From positions 1 through 23,296 of the forward strand of contig CAZWEZ010000055.1 in NCBI GenBank assembly GCA_964632795.1: a stretch of DNA of 23,296 bases, read 5' to 3'. Made by a program: the position numbers and the translations under genes. Positions 7,982-16,279 of this stretch are shown piece by piece. The stretch is from CAZWEZ01 sp964632795 (GTDB taxonomy: Bacteria > Pseudomonadota > Alphaproteobacteria > Rhodospirillales > 2-02-FULL-58-16). Every line of letters begins with the position of its first letter. Position 1 is the first letter of the stretch. The notes beneath the pieces are model-generated. The model was not told where the DNA came from. It did no database searches and saw nothing but the letters and a program-made list of their open reading frames with translations.

Positions 7982-8638
7982 TCAGTCCGTCGCCTCGCGC
8001 AATGCGCGGATCGTCTTCCGATAATCGTCGCCGCGGAAGACGGCGCTGCCGGCGACCAGCACGCCGGCTCCGGCCTCGACCAAGGTCCCGGCGTTTTGGG
8101 GGCTGACGCCGCCGTCGACCTCGAGCTCGATGGCTCGTTCGCCGATCATGGCGCGGATGCTCCGGATCTTGTCGATCTGGGCCGGAATGAAACTCTGCCC
8201 GCCGAAGCCGGGGTTGACCGTCATCACCACCACCATGTCGATCTTGTCGAGGACGTGGCGGATGGCCGTTTCGGGTGTCGAGGGGTTCAGCGCCACGCCC
8301 GCCCTCTTGCCCAGCGAGCGGATGACCTGCAGGCTCCTGTCCAGGTGGGGGCCGGCTTCGGCGTGGACGGTGATGATGTCGCTGCCGGCTTCGGCGAAGG
8401 CCTCCAGGTAGGGATCGACCGGCGACATCATCAGGTGGACGTCGAACGGCTTTGCGGTCTGCTCGCGCAAGGCCTTGACGACGGCCGGGCCGATGGTGAG
8501 GTTGGGGACGAAGTGGCCGTCCATGACGTCGATGTGGACGTAGTCGCATCCCGCCTCGTCGATGGCGCGCACCTCCTCGCCCAGCCGCGCGAAGTCGGCC
8601 GACAGGATCGAAGGCGCGATCTTGACGTCGGTGGCCAT
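7982..8638 (-). CDS. rpe: ribulose-phosphate 3-epimerase
   Basis: A 218-residue TIM-barrel enzyme that interconverts ribulose 5-phosphate and xylulose 5-phosphate in the Calvin and pentose phosphate pathways. Signatures: APSILSADF at the start, HIDVMDGHFVPN with metal ligands His35 and Asp37, DVHLMM with His68, VNPGFGGQSF, and EVDGGV with the second catalytic Asp. Length is normal. It is the last gene of the minus-strand Calvin cluster, 12 bases after the aldolase gene, with a GGGCGGGA ribosome site. In this setting the cbbE name would also fit. Confidence 0.96.
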   Translation of the reverse strand: MATDVKIAPSILSADFARLGEEVRAIDEAGCDYVHIDVMDGHFVPNLTIGPAVVKALREQTAKPFDVHLMMSPVDPYLEAFAEAGSDIITVHAEAGPHLDRSLQVIRSLGKRAGVALNPSTPETAIRHVLDKIDMVVVMTVNPGFGGQSFIPAQIDKIRSIRAMIGERAIELEVDGGVSPQNAGTLVEAGAGVLVAGSAVFRGDDYRKTIRALREATD

Positions 8639-8650
8639 GGTCCCGCCCGC

Positions 8651-9715
8651 TCAGTTGACCTTGGGGTCGAGCGCCCCGGACTTGTATCGCGCCGCCATCT
8701 CGGCCAGCGGAACGACCTTGATCCCGGAGGCCTGGCCGGCGGTGGCGAACATCTCGTAGCGTTCCTCGCACAGCTTCTGCATCGCCGCCATCGCCGGCTT
8801 GAGATAGGCGCGGGGGTCGAACTCGGCCTTCTTCTCGCTGAGCACCTTGCGGATCTGCCCGGTCATCGCCAGCCGGTTGTCGGTGTCGATGTTGATCTTC
8901 CGGACCCCGTGCTTGATGCCGGTGACGATCTCCTCCAGCGGCACGCCGTAGGTCTGGGGCATGTCGCCGCCGTACTGGTTGACGATGTCCTGGAGTTCCT
9001 GGGGCACCGAGCTGGAGCCGTGCATCACCAGGTGGGTATTGGGGAGCCGCTGGTTGATCTTCTCGACCACGTCCATGGCCAGGATGTCGCCGGTCGGCTT
9101 GCGGGTGAACTTGTAAGCGCCGTGCGAGGTGCCGATGGCCACCGCCAGGGCGTCGACCTTGGTCTTGGCGACGAAGTCGGTGGCCTGGTCGGGATCGGTC
9201 AGCAGCATGTCCTTGTCCAGCGCCCCCTCGAAACCGTGGCCGTCCTCCTTGTCGCCCTTGCCGGTCTCCAGCGAGCCCAGACAGCCCAGTTCGCCTTCCA
9301 CCGAAACCCCCACCATGTGGGCCATGTCGGTGACCGCCCCGGTGACCTCCACGTTGTAGTCGTAGGAGGCCGGGGTCTTGGCGTCCTCCTCCAGGGAGCC
9401 GTCCATCATCACCGAGGTAAAGCCGAAGGTGATGGCCGACAGACAGGTCTGGGGGTTGTTGCCGTGGTCCTGGTGCATGCACACGGGAATCTCGGGGAAC
9501 ATCTCGACGGCCGCCTTGATCAGGTAGCTCAGCACCGTGTCGTTGGCGTACTTCCGGGCTCCCCGGCTGGCCTGCATGATGACCGGGGAATCGGTCTTCC
9601 TGGCTGCGTTCATGATCGCCAGCATCTGTTCCATGTTGTTGATGTTGAAGGCGGGAACGCCGTAGTCGTTTTCCGCCGCGTGGTCGAGAAGCTGGCGGAG
9701 TGAGACCAGTGCCAT
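8651..9715 (-). CDS. fba: class II fructose-bisphosphate aldolase
   Basis: A 354-residue zinc-dependent aldolase of the Calvin-cycle (type B) subgroup. It condenses dihydroxyacetone phosphate with glyceraldehyde 3-phosphate, and in the cycle also with erythrose 4-phosphate. The start MALVSLRQLLDHAAENDYGVPAFN is typical up to the first substrate loop, and HQDHG (81-85) carries the catalytic Asp83 and zinc ligand His84. GTSHGAYK and NIDTDNR supply further metal and phosphate contacts. GGAGG eight bases before the ATG supports the start. The gene lies 40 bases after transketolase and 12 bases before rpe. cbbA is an equivalent name. Confidence 0.96.
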   Translation of the reverse strand: MALVSLRQLLDHAAENDYGVPAFNINNMEQMLAIMNAARKTDSPVIMQASRGARKYANDTVLSYLIKAAVEMFPEIPVCMHQDHGNNPQTCLSAITFGFTSVMMDGSLEEDAKTPASYDYNVEVTGAVTDMAHMVGVSVEGELGCLGSLETGKGDKEDGHGFEGALDKDMLLTDPDQATDFVAKTKVDALAVAIGTSHGAYKFTRKPTGDILAMDVVEKINQRLPNTHLVMHGSSSVPQELQDIVNQYGGDMPQTYGVPLEEIVTGIKHGVRKINIDTDNRLAMTGQIRKVLSEKKAEFDPRAYLKPAMAAMQKLCEERYEMFATAGQASGIKVVPLAEMAARYKSGALDPKVN

Positions 9716-9755
9716 GTTCGATATCCTCCGTTAGGAGCCTGAACCCGGAGACACT

Positions 9756-11735
9756 TTACAACTGCGACTGGGCGGCGGCGACAACCTTTTCGGCGGTGAT
9801 GGCGAAATGTTCGTAAAGCCGGTCGGCGGGGGCCGAGGCGCCGAACCCGGGCATGCCGACGAAGGCGCCTTCCTCGCCGAGATAGCGCTCCCAACCCTGT
9901 GAGATGGCGGCCTCGACCGCCACCCGGACGGTGCCCGGTCCCAGGACCTGCTTGCGGTACGCCGCGTCCTGGGCGTCGAACAGCTCCCAGCACGGCATGG
10001 AGACCACGGCCGTCGGCACGCCGTCGTCCTGGAGCTTACGCCGGGCGTCCATGGCGATGGCCACCTCGGAGCCGGTGGCCAGCAGGGTGACCTTGCGTTC
10101 TCCGCCTTCCGCCTCGGCCAGCACGTAGGCGCCCCGGGCGCAAGGGTTGTCGCCGCCGGCGTCGGTGCGCAGGGCCGGCACCCCCTGGCGGCTCAAGACC
10201 AGGCCCGAGGGCGTGTCGCGATCGGCCAGGGCCAGTTCCCAGCACTCGGCGGTCTCCATCGCGTCGGCCGGGCGGAAGACGTTGAAGTTGGGGATCGCCC
10301 GCAGGCTGGCCAGGGTCTCGACCGGCTGGTGGGTCGGGCCGTCCTCGCCCAAGCCGATGGAGTCGTGGGTCAGCACGTAGACCACCCGCTGCCCCATCAG
10401 GGCCGACAGCCGCATGGCGGGACGCATGTAGTCGGCGAAGATCAGGAAGGTCCCGGCGTAGGGGATGAACCCGCCGTGCAGGGCGAGACCGTTCATCAGC
10501 GCCGCCATGGCGTGCTCGCGGACCCCGTAGTGGATGAAGCGGCCCGAGAAATCATCGGGGCCGATGGCTTCGGTACTCGGGGTCTTGGTGTTGACCGATC
10601 CGGTGAGGTCGGCCGAACCGCCGATCAGCTCGGGGATGGCGTCGGTCAGCACCGTCAGCGCTTCGCCCGAGGCCTTGCGGGTCGCCCACTTGGGCTTCTC
10701 CTCGCCAAGCCGGCGTTTGTAGTCGTCGAAGGCACGCCGCCAGCCGGCGGGCGGATCGCCGGCCGAGGCGCGTTCGAACTCGGCCCTCGGGTCGGCGTCC
10801 AGGGCCGCCATGCGTTCCTCCCACTCGGCGCGGGCGGCGCCGCCGCGCCGGCCCGCCAGGCGCCAGGCGTCCAGAACCGGCTCGGGGACCACGAAGGGGG
10901 GATGGGGCCAGTCCAGTTTCTTCCGCGCCCCGGAGATTTCCTCCTCGCCCAGGGGGGCGCCGTGGGCGGCGGCGGTTCCGGCCTTGCCGGGGGCGCCGTA
11001 GCCGATGGTGGTCCGGCAGCCGATCAGGGACGGCCGGGAGGCCTTGCGCGCCTCCTCGATGGCGGCGGCGACGGCTTCCGGGTCGTGACCGTCCACCGCC
11101 TGGACGTGCCAGCCGTAGGCCTCGAAACGGGCCGACTGGTCGCCCTTCTCGGTCATCCCGGTGGGGCCATCGATGCTGATCCGGTTGTCGTCCCACAGCA
11201 CGATCAGTTTCGACAGCCCCAGGTAACCGGCCAGCGAGATCGCCTCGTGGCTGATGCCCTCCATCAGGCAACCGTCACCGGCGATGACGTAGGTCTGGTG
11301 GTCGACGACCGCGTCGCCGAAGCGGGCGTTCCGCATCCTTTCGCCCAGCGCCATGCCGAGGGCGGTGGCGATCCCCTGGCCCAGCGGCCCGGTGGTCATC
11401 TCGATACCCGGCGCATGGCCGTATTCCGGGTGGCCGGCGGTGCGGGCGCCGAGTTGCCGGAAGTTCTTCAGCTCCTCCAGCGTCATGTCCGCGTAGCCGG
11501 TGAGATAGAGCAGCGAATAGAGCAGCATCGAACCGTGGCCGGCCGACAGCACGAAGCGGTCGCGGTCCGGCCACTGGGGATCGGCGGGATCGAACTTGAG
11601 GAACCGGGTGAACAGGATCGTCGCCACGTCGGCCATCCCCATGGGCATTCCCGGGTGGCCTGAATTGGCCTTCTGGACGGCGTCCGCCGACAGGAAACGG
11701 ATGGCATTGGCCATCTCTTGGTGGGTCACGGTCAT
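9756..11735 (-). CDS. tkt: transketolase
   Basis: A 659-residue thiamine-diphosphate enzyme of normal length that transfers two-carbon ketol units between Calvin/pentose sugars. Visible blocks: NSGHPGMPMG near the N-terminus, AGHGSMLLYSLLYLTGY, the ThDP motif from GDG (153-155) to the downstream Asn, HDSIGLGEDGPTHQPVE in the pyrimidine-binding domain, and the catalytic Glu407 in YGVREHAM. The C-terminal domain ends FGASAPADRLYEHFAIT. AGGGAGA nine bases upstream supports the ATG. It starts 14 bases after the phosphoribulokinase stop, within the same operon. cbbT is an equivalent name. Confidence 0.96.
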   Translation of the reverse strand: MTVTHQEMANAIRFLSADAVQKANSGHPGMPMGMADVATILFTRFLKFDPADPQWPDRDRFVLSAGHGSMLLYSLLYLTGYADMTLEELKNFRQLGARTAGHPEYGHAPGIEMTTGPLGQGIATALGMALGERMRNARFGDAVVDHQTYVIAGDGCLMEGISHEAISLAGYLGLSKLIVLWDDNRISIDGPTGMTEKGDQSARFEAYGWHVQAVDGHDPEAVAAAIEEARKASRPSLIGCRTTIGYGAPGKAGTAAAHGAPLGEEEISGARKKLDWPHPPFVVPEPVLDAWRLAGRRGGAARAEWEERMAALDADPRAEFERASAGDPPAGWRRAFDDYKRRLGEEKPKWATRKASGEALTVLTDAIPELIGGSADLTGSVNTKTPSTEAIGPDDFSGRFIHYGVREHAMAALMNGLALHGGFIPYAGTFLIFADYMRPAMRLSALMGQRVVYVLTHDSIGLGEDGPTHQPVETLASLRAIPNFNVFRPADAMETAECWELALADRDTPSGLVLSRQGVPALRTDAGGDNPCARGAYVLAEAEGGERKVTLLATGSEVAIAMDARRKLQDDGVPTAVVSMPCWELFDAQDAAYRKQVLGPGTVRVAVEAAISQGWERYLGEEGAFVGMPGFGASAPADRLYEHFAITAEKVVAAAQSQL

Positions 11736-11749
11736 GTTCGTGTATCTCC

Positions 11750-12688
11750 CTATATGGCGTGGTGGCCAAGCGCCGCCTTGACTATGTGGAAGGTGATCAG
11801 CAGTTGGGACAGGGCCAGCGGGTGGCTCATCGCCGGGCGGTTGCTGTCGTCGGTGAAGCGGCCCACGTTCTCGCGCAGATGCTGGGCCTCGGGGATCAGG
11901 TTCCAGATCAGGTTCTCCATGGTCTTGGCCCGTTTATCGTCAATAGCGCCCGAAATGTCGAGGACGTCCACCGGCTTGCCGTCGATATCGCGGGCCAGTT
12001 CCAACCTGAAGCCGTTCTTAACCCCGACCCCCAGGATCGGCGTCAGGTCCGGATGGGGCAGGGTCGGACGCAGGGTATGGCGGACGTTGAGGTGGGCCCC
12101 GGTCTCCCCGACGTTGCTCTCCGGGGGATAGAAGCTGACCACCATGTCGGCGAAGGTGCGTTGCGGCTGGATGAAGTTGATGCTGTCGTCCTTGCGCTTT
12201 TCCAGCGACGTCATCACCTGCTCCACCGTATAGCCCCGCTTGGTGGTGTCGCGCTGGACCTTCCACTTGACCCTGAGATCCTCTTCGGGGTCCAGGTAGA
12301 CCTTGACGTCGTAGCAGTCGCGCATGTGGCGGGTGGTGTAGCCGAGAAGGCCCTCGAGGATGATGTACTCCTTGGGCTCCACGTAGCGCGGGGCGTCCAG
12401 GGTCCCGTCGTGGTGGTTGTAGACCGGCTTGAGAACCGACCGCCCGACCCTGAGCAGGTGGATGTGCTGCTCCAGGATGTCGATGTAGTTGCCCTTGGGG
12501 TCCAGCGCCGAGATCCGGTTCTCGGCGCGCTCGGTGCGCGAATAGCGGTGGTAGTCGTCGGTACACATGCAGACCACCCGCTCCGGACCCAGGATCTGGG
12601 CGATGCCCTCGCTCAGGGTCGTCTTGCCGGCCGCCGAATCGCCGACGATGCCGATGATGATGGGACGGTCGATGCGTTTGAAGGGCAT
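11750..12688 (-). CDS. prk: phosphoribulokinase
   Basis: A 312-residue P-loop kinase that phosphorylates ribulose 5-phosphate to ribulose 1,5-bisphosphate, the RuBisCO substrate. The Walker A motif is GDSAAGKT (16-23). It is followed by CTDDYHRYSR, the family segment that binds sugar phosphate, then ALDPKGNYIDILEQH, KPVYNHHDG and YIILEGLLGYTTRHMRDCYDVKVYLD. These residues identify Prk rather than uridine kinase. The sequence looks unlike the short proteobacterial CbbP with its TGSSGAGTTT loop, and is longer. It seems closer to the other Prk branch (by eye). GGGAG upstream supports the start. The gene sits between the FBPase and transketolase genes. cbbP is an equivalent name. Confidence 0.93.
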   Translation of the reverse strand: MPFKRIDRPIIIGIVGDSAAGKTTLSEGIAQILGPERVVCMCTDDYHRYSRTERAENRISALDPKGNYIDILEQHIHLLRVGRSVLKPVYNHHDGTLDAPRYVEPKEYIILEGLLGYTTRHMRDCYDVKVYLDPEEDLRVKWKVQRDTTKRGYTVEQVMTSLEKRKDDSINFIQPQRTFADMVVSFYPPESNVGETGAHLNVRHTLRPTLPHPDLTPILGVGVKNGFRLELARDIDGKPVDVLDISGAIDDKRAKTMENLIWNLIPEAQHLRENVGRFTDDSNRPAMSHPLALSQLLITFHIVKAALGHHAI

Positions 12689-12714
12689 GATCCGGTTCTC
12701 CCACGTGATGAAGG

Positions 12715-13695
12715 TCAGATGGGGTCTTCGAGGCGATGGAACGTGGTCAGGATTTGGCGCTCGCCGGCCGGTCCGGCGATCAACAGGCTGTGCGTGGATT
12801 CGTGGTTGTCGGTACGTTCCACGCCGTCGAACAGCAGGCCGGTGGTGATTCCGGTGGCGCAGAAGCAGGTTGTGTCCGAGCGCACCAGGTCCTCGACCGG
12901 GTGCCAGGTTCCGGTGTCCATGCCGGCCTTGTCCACGGCCGCCTTCTCGGTCGTCAGTTGGGGATCGAGGCGGCCGTAAAAGACCCCGCCCAGGGCGCGG
13001 ATGGCGCAGGCTGAAATGATGCCCTCTTGGGTGCCCCCGGTCCCCATCAGGGCGTCGATGCCCGACTCCGGGATCGCCGCCATCAACGCCCCGGCGACGT
13101 CGCCGGCCGGATACAGCGCGACCCGCGCCCCGGCGGCGTGGATGCGTTCCACCAGGTCGCGGTGGCGCGGTTTCTCGAGGGCGTAGATGGTGAGGTCGGA
13201 GACCGGTTTGCCGAGGACCGCGGCCAGGGTCTCGAGCTTGCTCTCAACCGGCGCCGCGGGATCGATCTTTCCCCGGGCGGCCGGGGGAGCGGCGAACTTC
13301 TCCATGTAGAAGGCGGGACCCGGATCGAACATGGTGCCTTCGGGAGCAAGCGCGATCACGGCCATGGCATTGGTCATCCCCCGGGCCAGATAGGTCGTCC
13401 CTTCGACCGGATCGACGGCGATGTCGAAACTGGGACCTTTCGCGTCCTTGCCGAACCGCAGGCCCGTCTCGAGCCCCTGCCCTTCTTCGTCCTGTCCCTC
13501 TCCGAGCACGACCCGGGCCGGGATGGGAAGGGCCTCCAACGCCGAACGCATGGCGCGGACGGCGGCGCGGTCGCCCTGTCCCCTGTCGCCGCGGCCGATC
13601 CAGTCGTATGCGGCGCGGGCCGCGGCCTCGGTGACGGTGCGCAGGGCGTAGACGAAGATCGGTCCTTTAGTCGGGTGTTCCGGAGCGTCTGTCAT
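12715..13695 (-). CDS. glpX: class II (GlpX-type) fructose-1,6-bisphosphatase
   Basis: About 326 residues of the GlpX fold. It removes the 1-phosphate from fructose 1,6-bisphosphate and possibly from sedoheptulose 1,7-bisphosphate. The expected metal-ligand segments are visible: GRGDRGQGDRAAV, LGEGQ, DPVEGT and GTGGTQEG, the last with the conserved Glu. The loop after GEG (QDEEGQGLETG) departs from the common ERDEAPMLYIGE, so it is a diverged member. I prefer the ATG at 13695 because it brings the conserved RTVTEAAA close to the N-terminus. An ATG at 13728 would add 11 residues, and neither has a strong ribosome site. It opens the enzyme part of the Calvin cluster, 26 bases before prk. Confidence 0.9.
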   Translation of the reverse strand: MTDAPEHPTKGPIFVYALRTVTEAAARAAYDWIGRGDRGQGDRAAVRAMRSALEALPIPARVVLGEGQDEEGQGLETGLRFGKDAKGPSFDIAVDPVEGTTYLARGMTNAMAVIALAPEGTMFDPGPAFYMEKFAAPPAARGKIDPAAPVESKLETLAAVLGKPVSDLTIYALEKPRHRDLVERIHAAGARVALYPAGDVAGALMAAIPESGIDALMGTGGTQEGIISACAIRALGGVFYGRLDPQLTTEKAAVDKAGMDTGTWHPVEDLVRSDTTCFCATGITTGLLFDGVERTDNHESTHSLLIAGPAGERQILTTFHRLEDPI

Positions 13696-13806
13696 GGTGT
13701 CGATATCCGTAATTGACGGGCATGACACATGATCCGGGGAAGACGTCGATAAGGAAACACCCGCGTGGGGGGGAGGTCCTCTACCCTTTCGGGGGGGGCG
13801 GTGACC

Positions 13807-14430
13807 TCAATCGTGGGGTCTCAAGTAGCGGACCACGGCCTGGGCCCGGTTCTTGACGGTAAGCTTGCCGTACAGGTTCTTGAGGTGGAACTTCACGGTA
13901 TTCAGGGAAATCCCGAGGTCGTCGGCGATCCGGGCGTTGGCGCGGCCGTCCGAAAGCGCAGCCAGCAACTCCCGCTCGCGGGGGGTCAGGGCGGCGAAAG
14001 GATCATTGCCGGGCTTGCTCAGGTCCATGAAGGGGAAGACCATGCGGCCTTCCGAGACCGCCAGCACGGTGTCGATGAGACGTTCCGGGGACTCGGTCTT
14101 GGAACAGTAGCCGGCCCCTCCGAGTTGCATGACCTGGCGCGGGATTTCGGGCGCCGGATTGCCGGTGTAGACGATGACGCGGGTCGCCTCGTCGCGTCCC
14201 CGCATCGCCTGGAGTACGTCCCGGCCATGCAGGTAGGGCATGTCCCAGCCGATGACCCCGATGTCGAAGCACAGGCGGTCCAGGGCATCCATGAAGCATT
14301 CCCCGTCGGCGGCGGTGGCCAGCAGGTTGATGCGCTCATGCCCGTCCATCACCTGGGCCAGGGCGGACAGGATCAGCGGGTTCTTGTCGGCGATGACGAT
14401 GTCGATGGTTTCCGTCGCTGCCTCGGCCAT
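13807..14430 (-). CDS. LuxR/NarL-type response regulator with atypical receiver domain
   Basis: A two-domain transcription factor of about 207 residues. The C-terminal LuxR-type helix-turn-helix is clear: LTPRERELLAALSDGRANARIADDLGISLNTVKFHLKNLYGKL with the recognition helix in its second half. The N-terminal receiver keeps one acidic residue (IADKNP, where most have DD), the Thr in VYTGN and the Lys in GYCSKTES. At the phosphoacceptor position of the usual DLxMP motif it has Gly (GWDMP, Gly61 from this start), so normal phosphorylation is doubtful. The ATG at 14430 is preferred because AGGAAGGA lies nine bases upstream; an ATG at 14439 sits directly on that site. It is upstream of and co-directional with the Calvin genes, and divergent from the sulfide dehydrogenase genes, so control of one or both is likely (inference). 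Confidence 0.9.
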   Translation of the reverse strand: MAEAATETIDIVIADKNPLILSALAQVMDGHERINLLATAADGECFMDALDRLCFDIGVIGWDMPYLHGRDVLQAMRGRDEATRVIVYTGNPAPEIPRQVMQLGGAGYCSKTESPERLIDTVLAVSEGRMVFPFMDLSKPGNDPFAALTPRERELLAALSDGRANARIADDLGISLNTVKFHLKNLYGKLTVKNRAQAVVRYLRPHD

Positions 14431-14505
14431 CGGCCTCATTCCTTCCTGAACGGGTAGGTATCGGACAAATCAGTGCCGACCGCAACATTCCTGTGGCAAG
14501 CGGTT

Positions 14506-14511
14506 TATAAT
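14506..14511 (+). promoter_or_regulatory. candidate -10 element upstream of fccA-like gene
   Basis: An exact TATAAT lies 79 bases before the cytochrome start in the 159-base divergent spacer (14431-14589). The hexamer 17 bases upstream (CAACAT) is a poor -35, so an activator would be expected if this is used. A second TATAAT at 14554-14559 is part of an A/T-rich leader and has no -35 match. Confidence 0.35.
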
Positions 14512-14589
14512 ATGATGGCGGCAGAAACGGGACCTCACGGCTCGATCGAAAATTATAATAAAACCAATAAACACTACAGGGAGGATGAA

Positions 14590-14910
14590 ATGCCGAGACG
14601 AAAATCACGACTCAGACTCTGTCTTGCCGTGGCGATGGGTCTGGTCGCTGTTTCCGCCGCCTCCCAGGCCGCCGACATGGCCAGCCCGGAACTTCTGGCA
14701 AGCAACTGCTTCAATTGTCACGGCGCCGACGGCAACAGCGTGGGCACCGTGACCGGCTTGAATACCCTGTCCGCGGGCATCATCGCCACCAAGATGAGGA
14801 TGTTCAAGAAAGACAAGGCGCTCACCACCATCATGGACCGCATCGCCAAGGGCTATTCCGACGCCGAGATCGTGGCCATCGCGGGCTATTTCGAACGCGT
14901 CAATAAGTAG
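14590..14910 (+). CDS. fccA: monoheme cytochrome c, probable FCSD cytochrome subunit
   Basis: A 106-residue exported class I cytochrome c. It has a basic N-terminus, a hydrophobic stretch and a signal cleavage site near residues 27-28 (SQA/ADM), then a single heme-binding CxxCH (Cys40, Cys43, His44). The mature part has about 79 residues, matching the small monoheme FccA type rather than the roughly 20-kDa diheme type. The start at 14590 is supported by AGGGAGG with a five-base spacer. The flavoprotein gene follows 19 bases later, so the two should form flavocytochrome c sulfide dehydrogenase in the periplasm and pass sulfide electrons to other cytochromes. The subunit assignment rests on this neighbour, since the protein alone is a generic cytochrome c. 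Confidence 0.82.
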   Translation: MPRRKSRLRLCLAVAMGLVAVSAASQAADMASPELLASNCFNCHGADGNSVGTVTGLNTLSAGIIATKMRMFKKDKALTTIMDRIAKGYSDAEIVAIAGYFERVNK

Positions 14911-14929
14911 GGACCGGGGGGAAATCATC

Positions 14930-16210
14930 ATGTCCAGTACTACGCGAAGGGATTTCATGCGCCTTGCCGGCTCGGTGGGCGCGGTTTCCGTCCTCGGCCT
15001 GTCGGCCTGCGCCACCAAACCCGGAGCCGACGGACGCGTCGTCGTCGTCGGCGGCGGTTTCGGCGGCGCCACGACGGCCAAGTACCTGAAGTGGTTCGAT
15101 CCCAGCGTCGAGGTGACCCTGATCATCTCCGAAGCCAATTACACCACCTGCCTGTTCAGCAACGCCTATCTCGGCGGGATCGTCGGTTTCGGGGACATCA
15201 CCCACGACTACTCCGCGATGAAGAAGCTCGGCGTCAACGTGGTTCAGGATTGGGTGAGCGACGTCGATGTCGCCAACAAGACGGTCAAGACCAAGGGCGG
15301 CAAGTCGATCGCCTACGATCGCCTGGTCATGTCGCCGGGCATCGACTTCCTCTACGACAAGACGGAGGGTTACGACGCCAAGGTCGCCGAGACCATTCCC
15401 CATGCCTGGAAGGCGGGAACCCAGACCGTGCTCCTGCGCAAGCAGTTGGAGGCCATGGACGACGGCGGGGTGGTCATCATCAGCCCGCCCAGCGGCCGCT
15501 TCCGCTGCCCCCCCGGCCCCTACGAGCGGGCCAGCCTGATCGCCGGCTACCTGAAGGCGAACAAGCCCAGGTCGAAGGTTCTGATCCTCGATCCCAAGGA
15601 CAAGTTCTCCAAGTTCGGCCTGTTCAAGGAGGGCTGGGAGATCCACTACAAGGACATCATCGAATGGGTCTCGAATTCCAATGACGGCGCGGTGCAGCGT
15701 GTCGATGCCGCCAACATGACGGTGCACACCGATTTCGGCAGCCACAAGGGGGCGGTGATCAACTTCATCCCCCAGCAGACGGCGGCGGAGATCGCCCACA
15801 AGGCGGGCCTGACCAACGACAAGGGGTGGTGCCCGATCGACTTCCTGACCTTCGAATCGACCTTGTTGAAGGACATCCACGTGCTCGGCGATTCGGCAAT
15901 CGTCACCAAGATGCCGTTGTCGGGCAACGCCGCCAACACCCAGGCCAAGGTCTGCGCGGCGGCGATCGTCGACCTGCTCGCCGGCCGGACGCCGGGCGTT
16001 CCCAAGACCACCAACACCTGCTACAGCCTGGTCACCGAGGACTACGGCATCTCGGTCACCGCGGTCTACAACCTGACCGACAAGGGATATTTCCCGGTCA
16101 AGGGCTCGGGCGGCCTCAGCCCCATGGGGCGGGACGCCGAGTTCCGCCACCAGGAAGCCCTGGCGGCCCATAGCTGGTACGCCAATCTGAGCGACGACAT
16201 CTGGGGTTGA
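14930..16210 (+). CDS. fccB: flavocytochrome c sulfide dehydrogenase, flavoprotein subunit
   Basis: A 426-residue FAD enzyme that oxidises sulfide in the periplasm. The N-terminus has a twin-arginine signal (TTRRDFMRLAG, Arg6-Arg7) ending in a lipobox-like LSAC (Cys27). The FAD-binding VVVGGGFGGATTAKYL follows directly. The two cysteines of the redox-active disulfide are present: Cys193 in RCPPGPYERASLI and Cys301 in GWCPIDFLTFES. GDSAIVTKMPLSGNAANTQAK is the second FAD-contact region, and the C-terminal FCSD-specific domain (NTCYSLVTEDYGISVTAVY) is complete. The best relatives by eye are FccB/SoxF proteins. A purine-rich GGGGGGAAA site precedes the ATG. It pairs with the upstream cytochrome gene. 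Confidence 0.94.
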   Translation: MSSTTRRDFMRLAGSVGAVSVLGLSACATKPGADGRVVVVGGGFGGATTAKYLKWFDPSVEVTLIISEANYTTCLFSNAYLGGIVGFGDITHDYSAMKKLGVNVVQDWVSDVDVANKTVKTKGGKSIAYDRLVMSPGIDFLYDKTEGYDAKVAETIPHAWKAGTQTVLLRKQLEAMDDGGVVIISPPSGRFRCPPGPYERASLIAGYLKANKPRSKVLILDPKDKFSKFGLFKEGWEIHYKDIIEWVSNSNDGAVQRVDAANMTVHTDFGSHKGAVINFIPQQTAAEIAHKAGLTNDKGWCPIDFLTFESTLLKDIHVLGDSAIVTKMPLSGNAANTQAKVCAAAIVDLLAGRTPGVPKTTNTCYSLVTEDYGISVTAVYNLTDKGYFPVKGSGGLSPMGRDAEFRHQEALAAHSWYANLSDDIWG

Positions 16211-16279
16211 TCGGCGACGACCACGGTGCCATGGGCGGGGGTCGGCGGCCCCCACAACACCCCATCGGACCGCTATGTA

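Noticed and set aside
7956..9482. A 508-codon minus-strand frame overlapping rpe and fba
   Set aside because: It is a frame-shifted shadow of rpe and fba, rich in Arg/Gly/Pro, without motifs.
14490..14511. Sigma54-type promoter (TGGCA...) before the cytochrome gene
   Set aside because: TGGCA is present, but the -12 TTGC element is not at the required distance.
16237..16253. GGGGG...CCCCC pairing between the convergent fccB and cNMP-protein genes as a terminator
   Set aside because: Only five G-C pairs with a seven-base loop and no T run on either strand; too weak to call.
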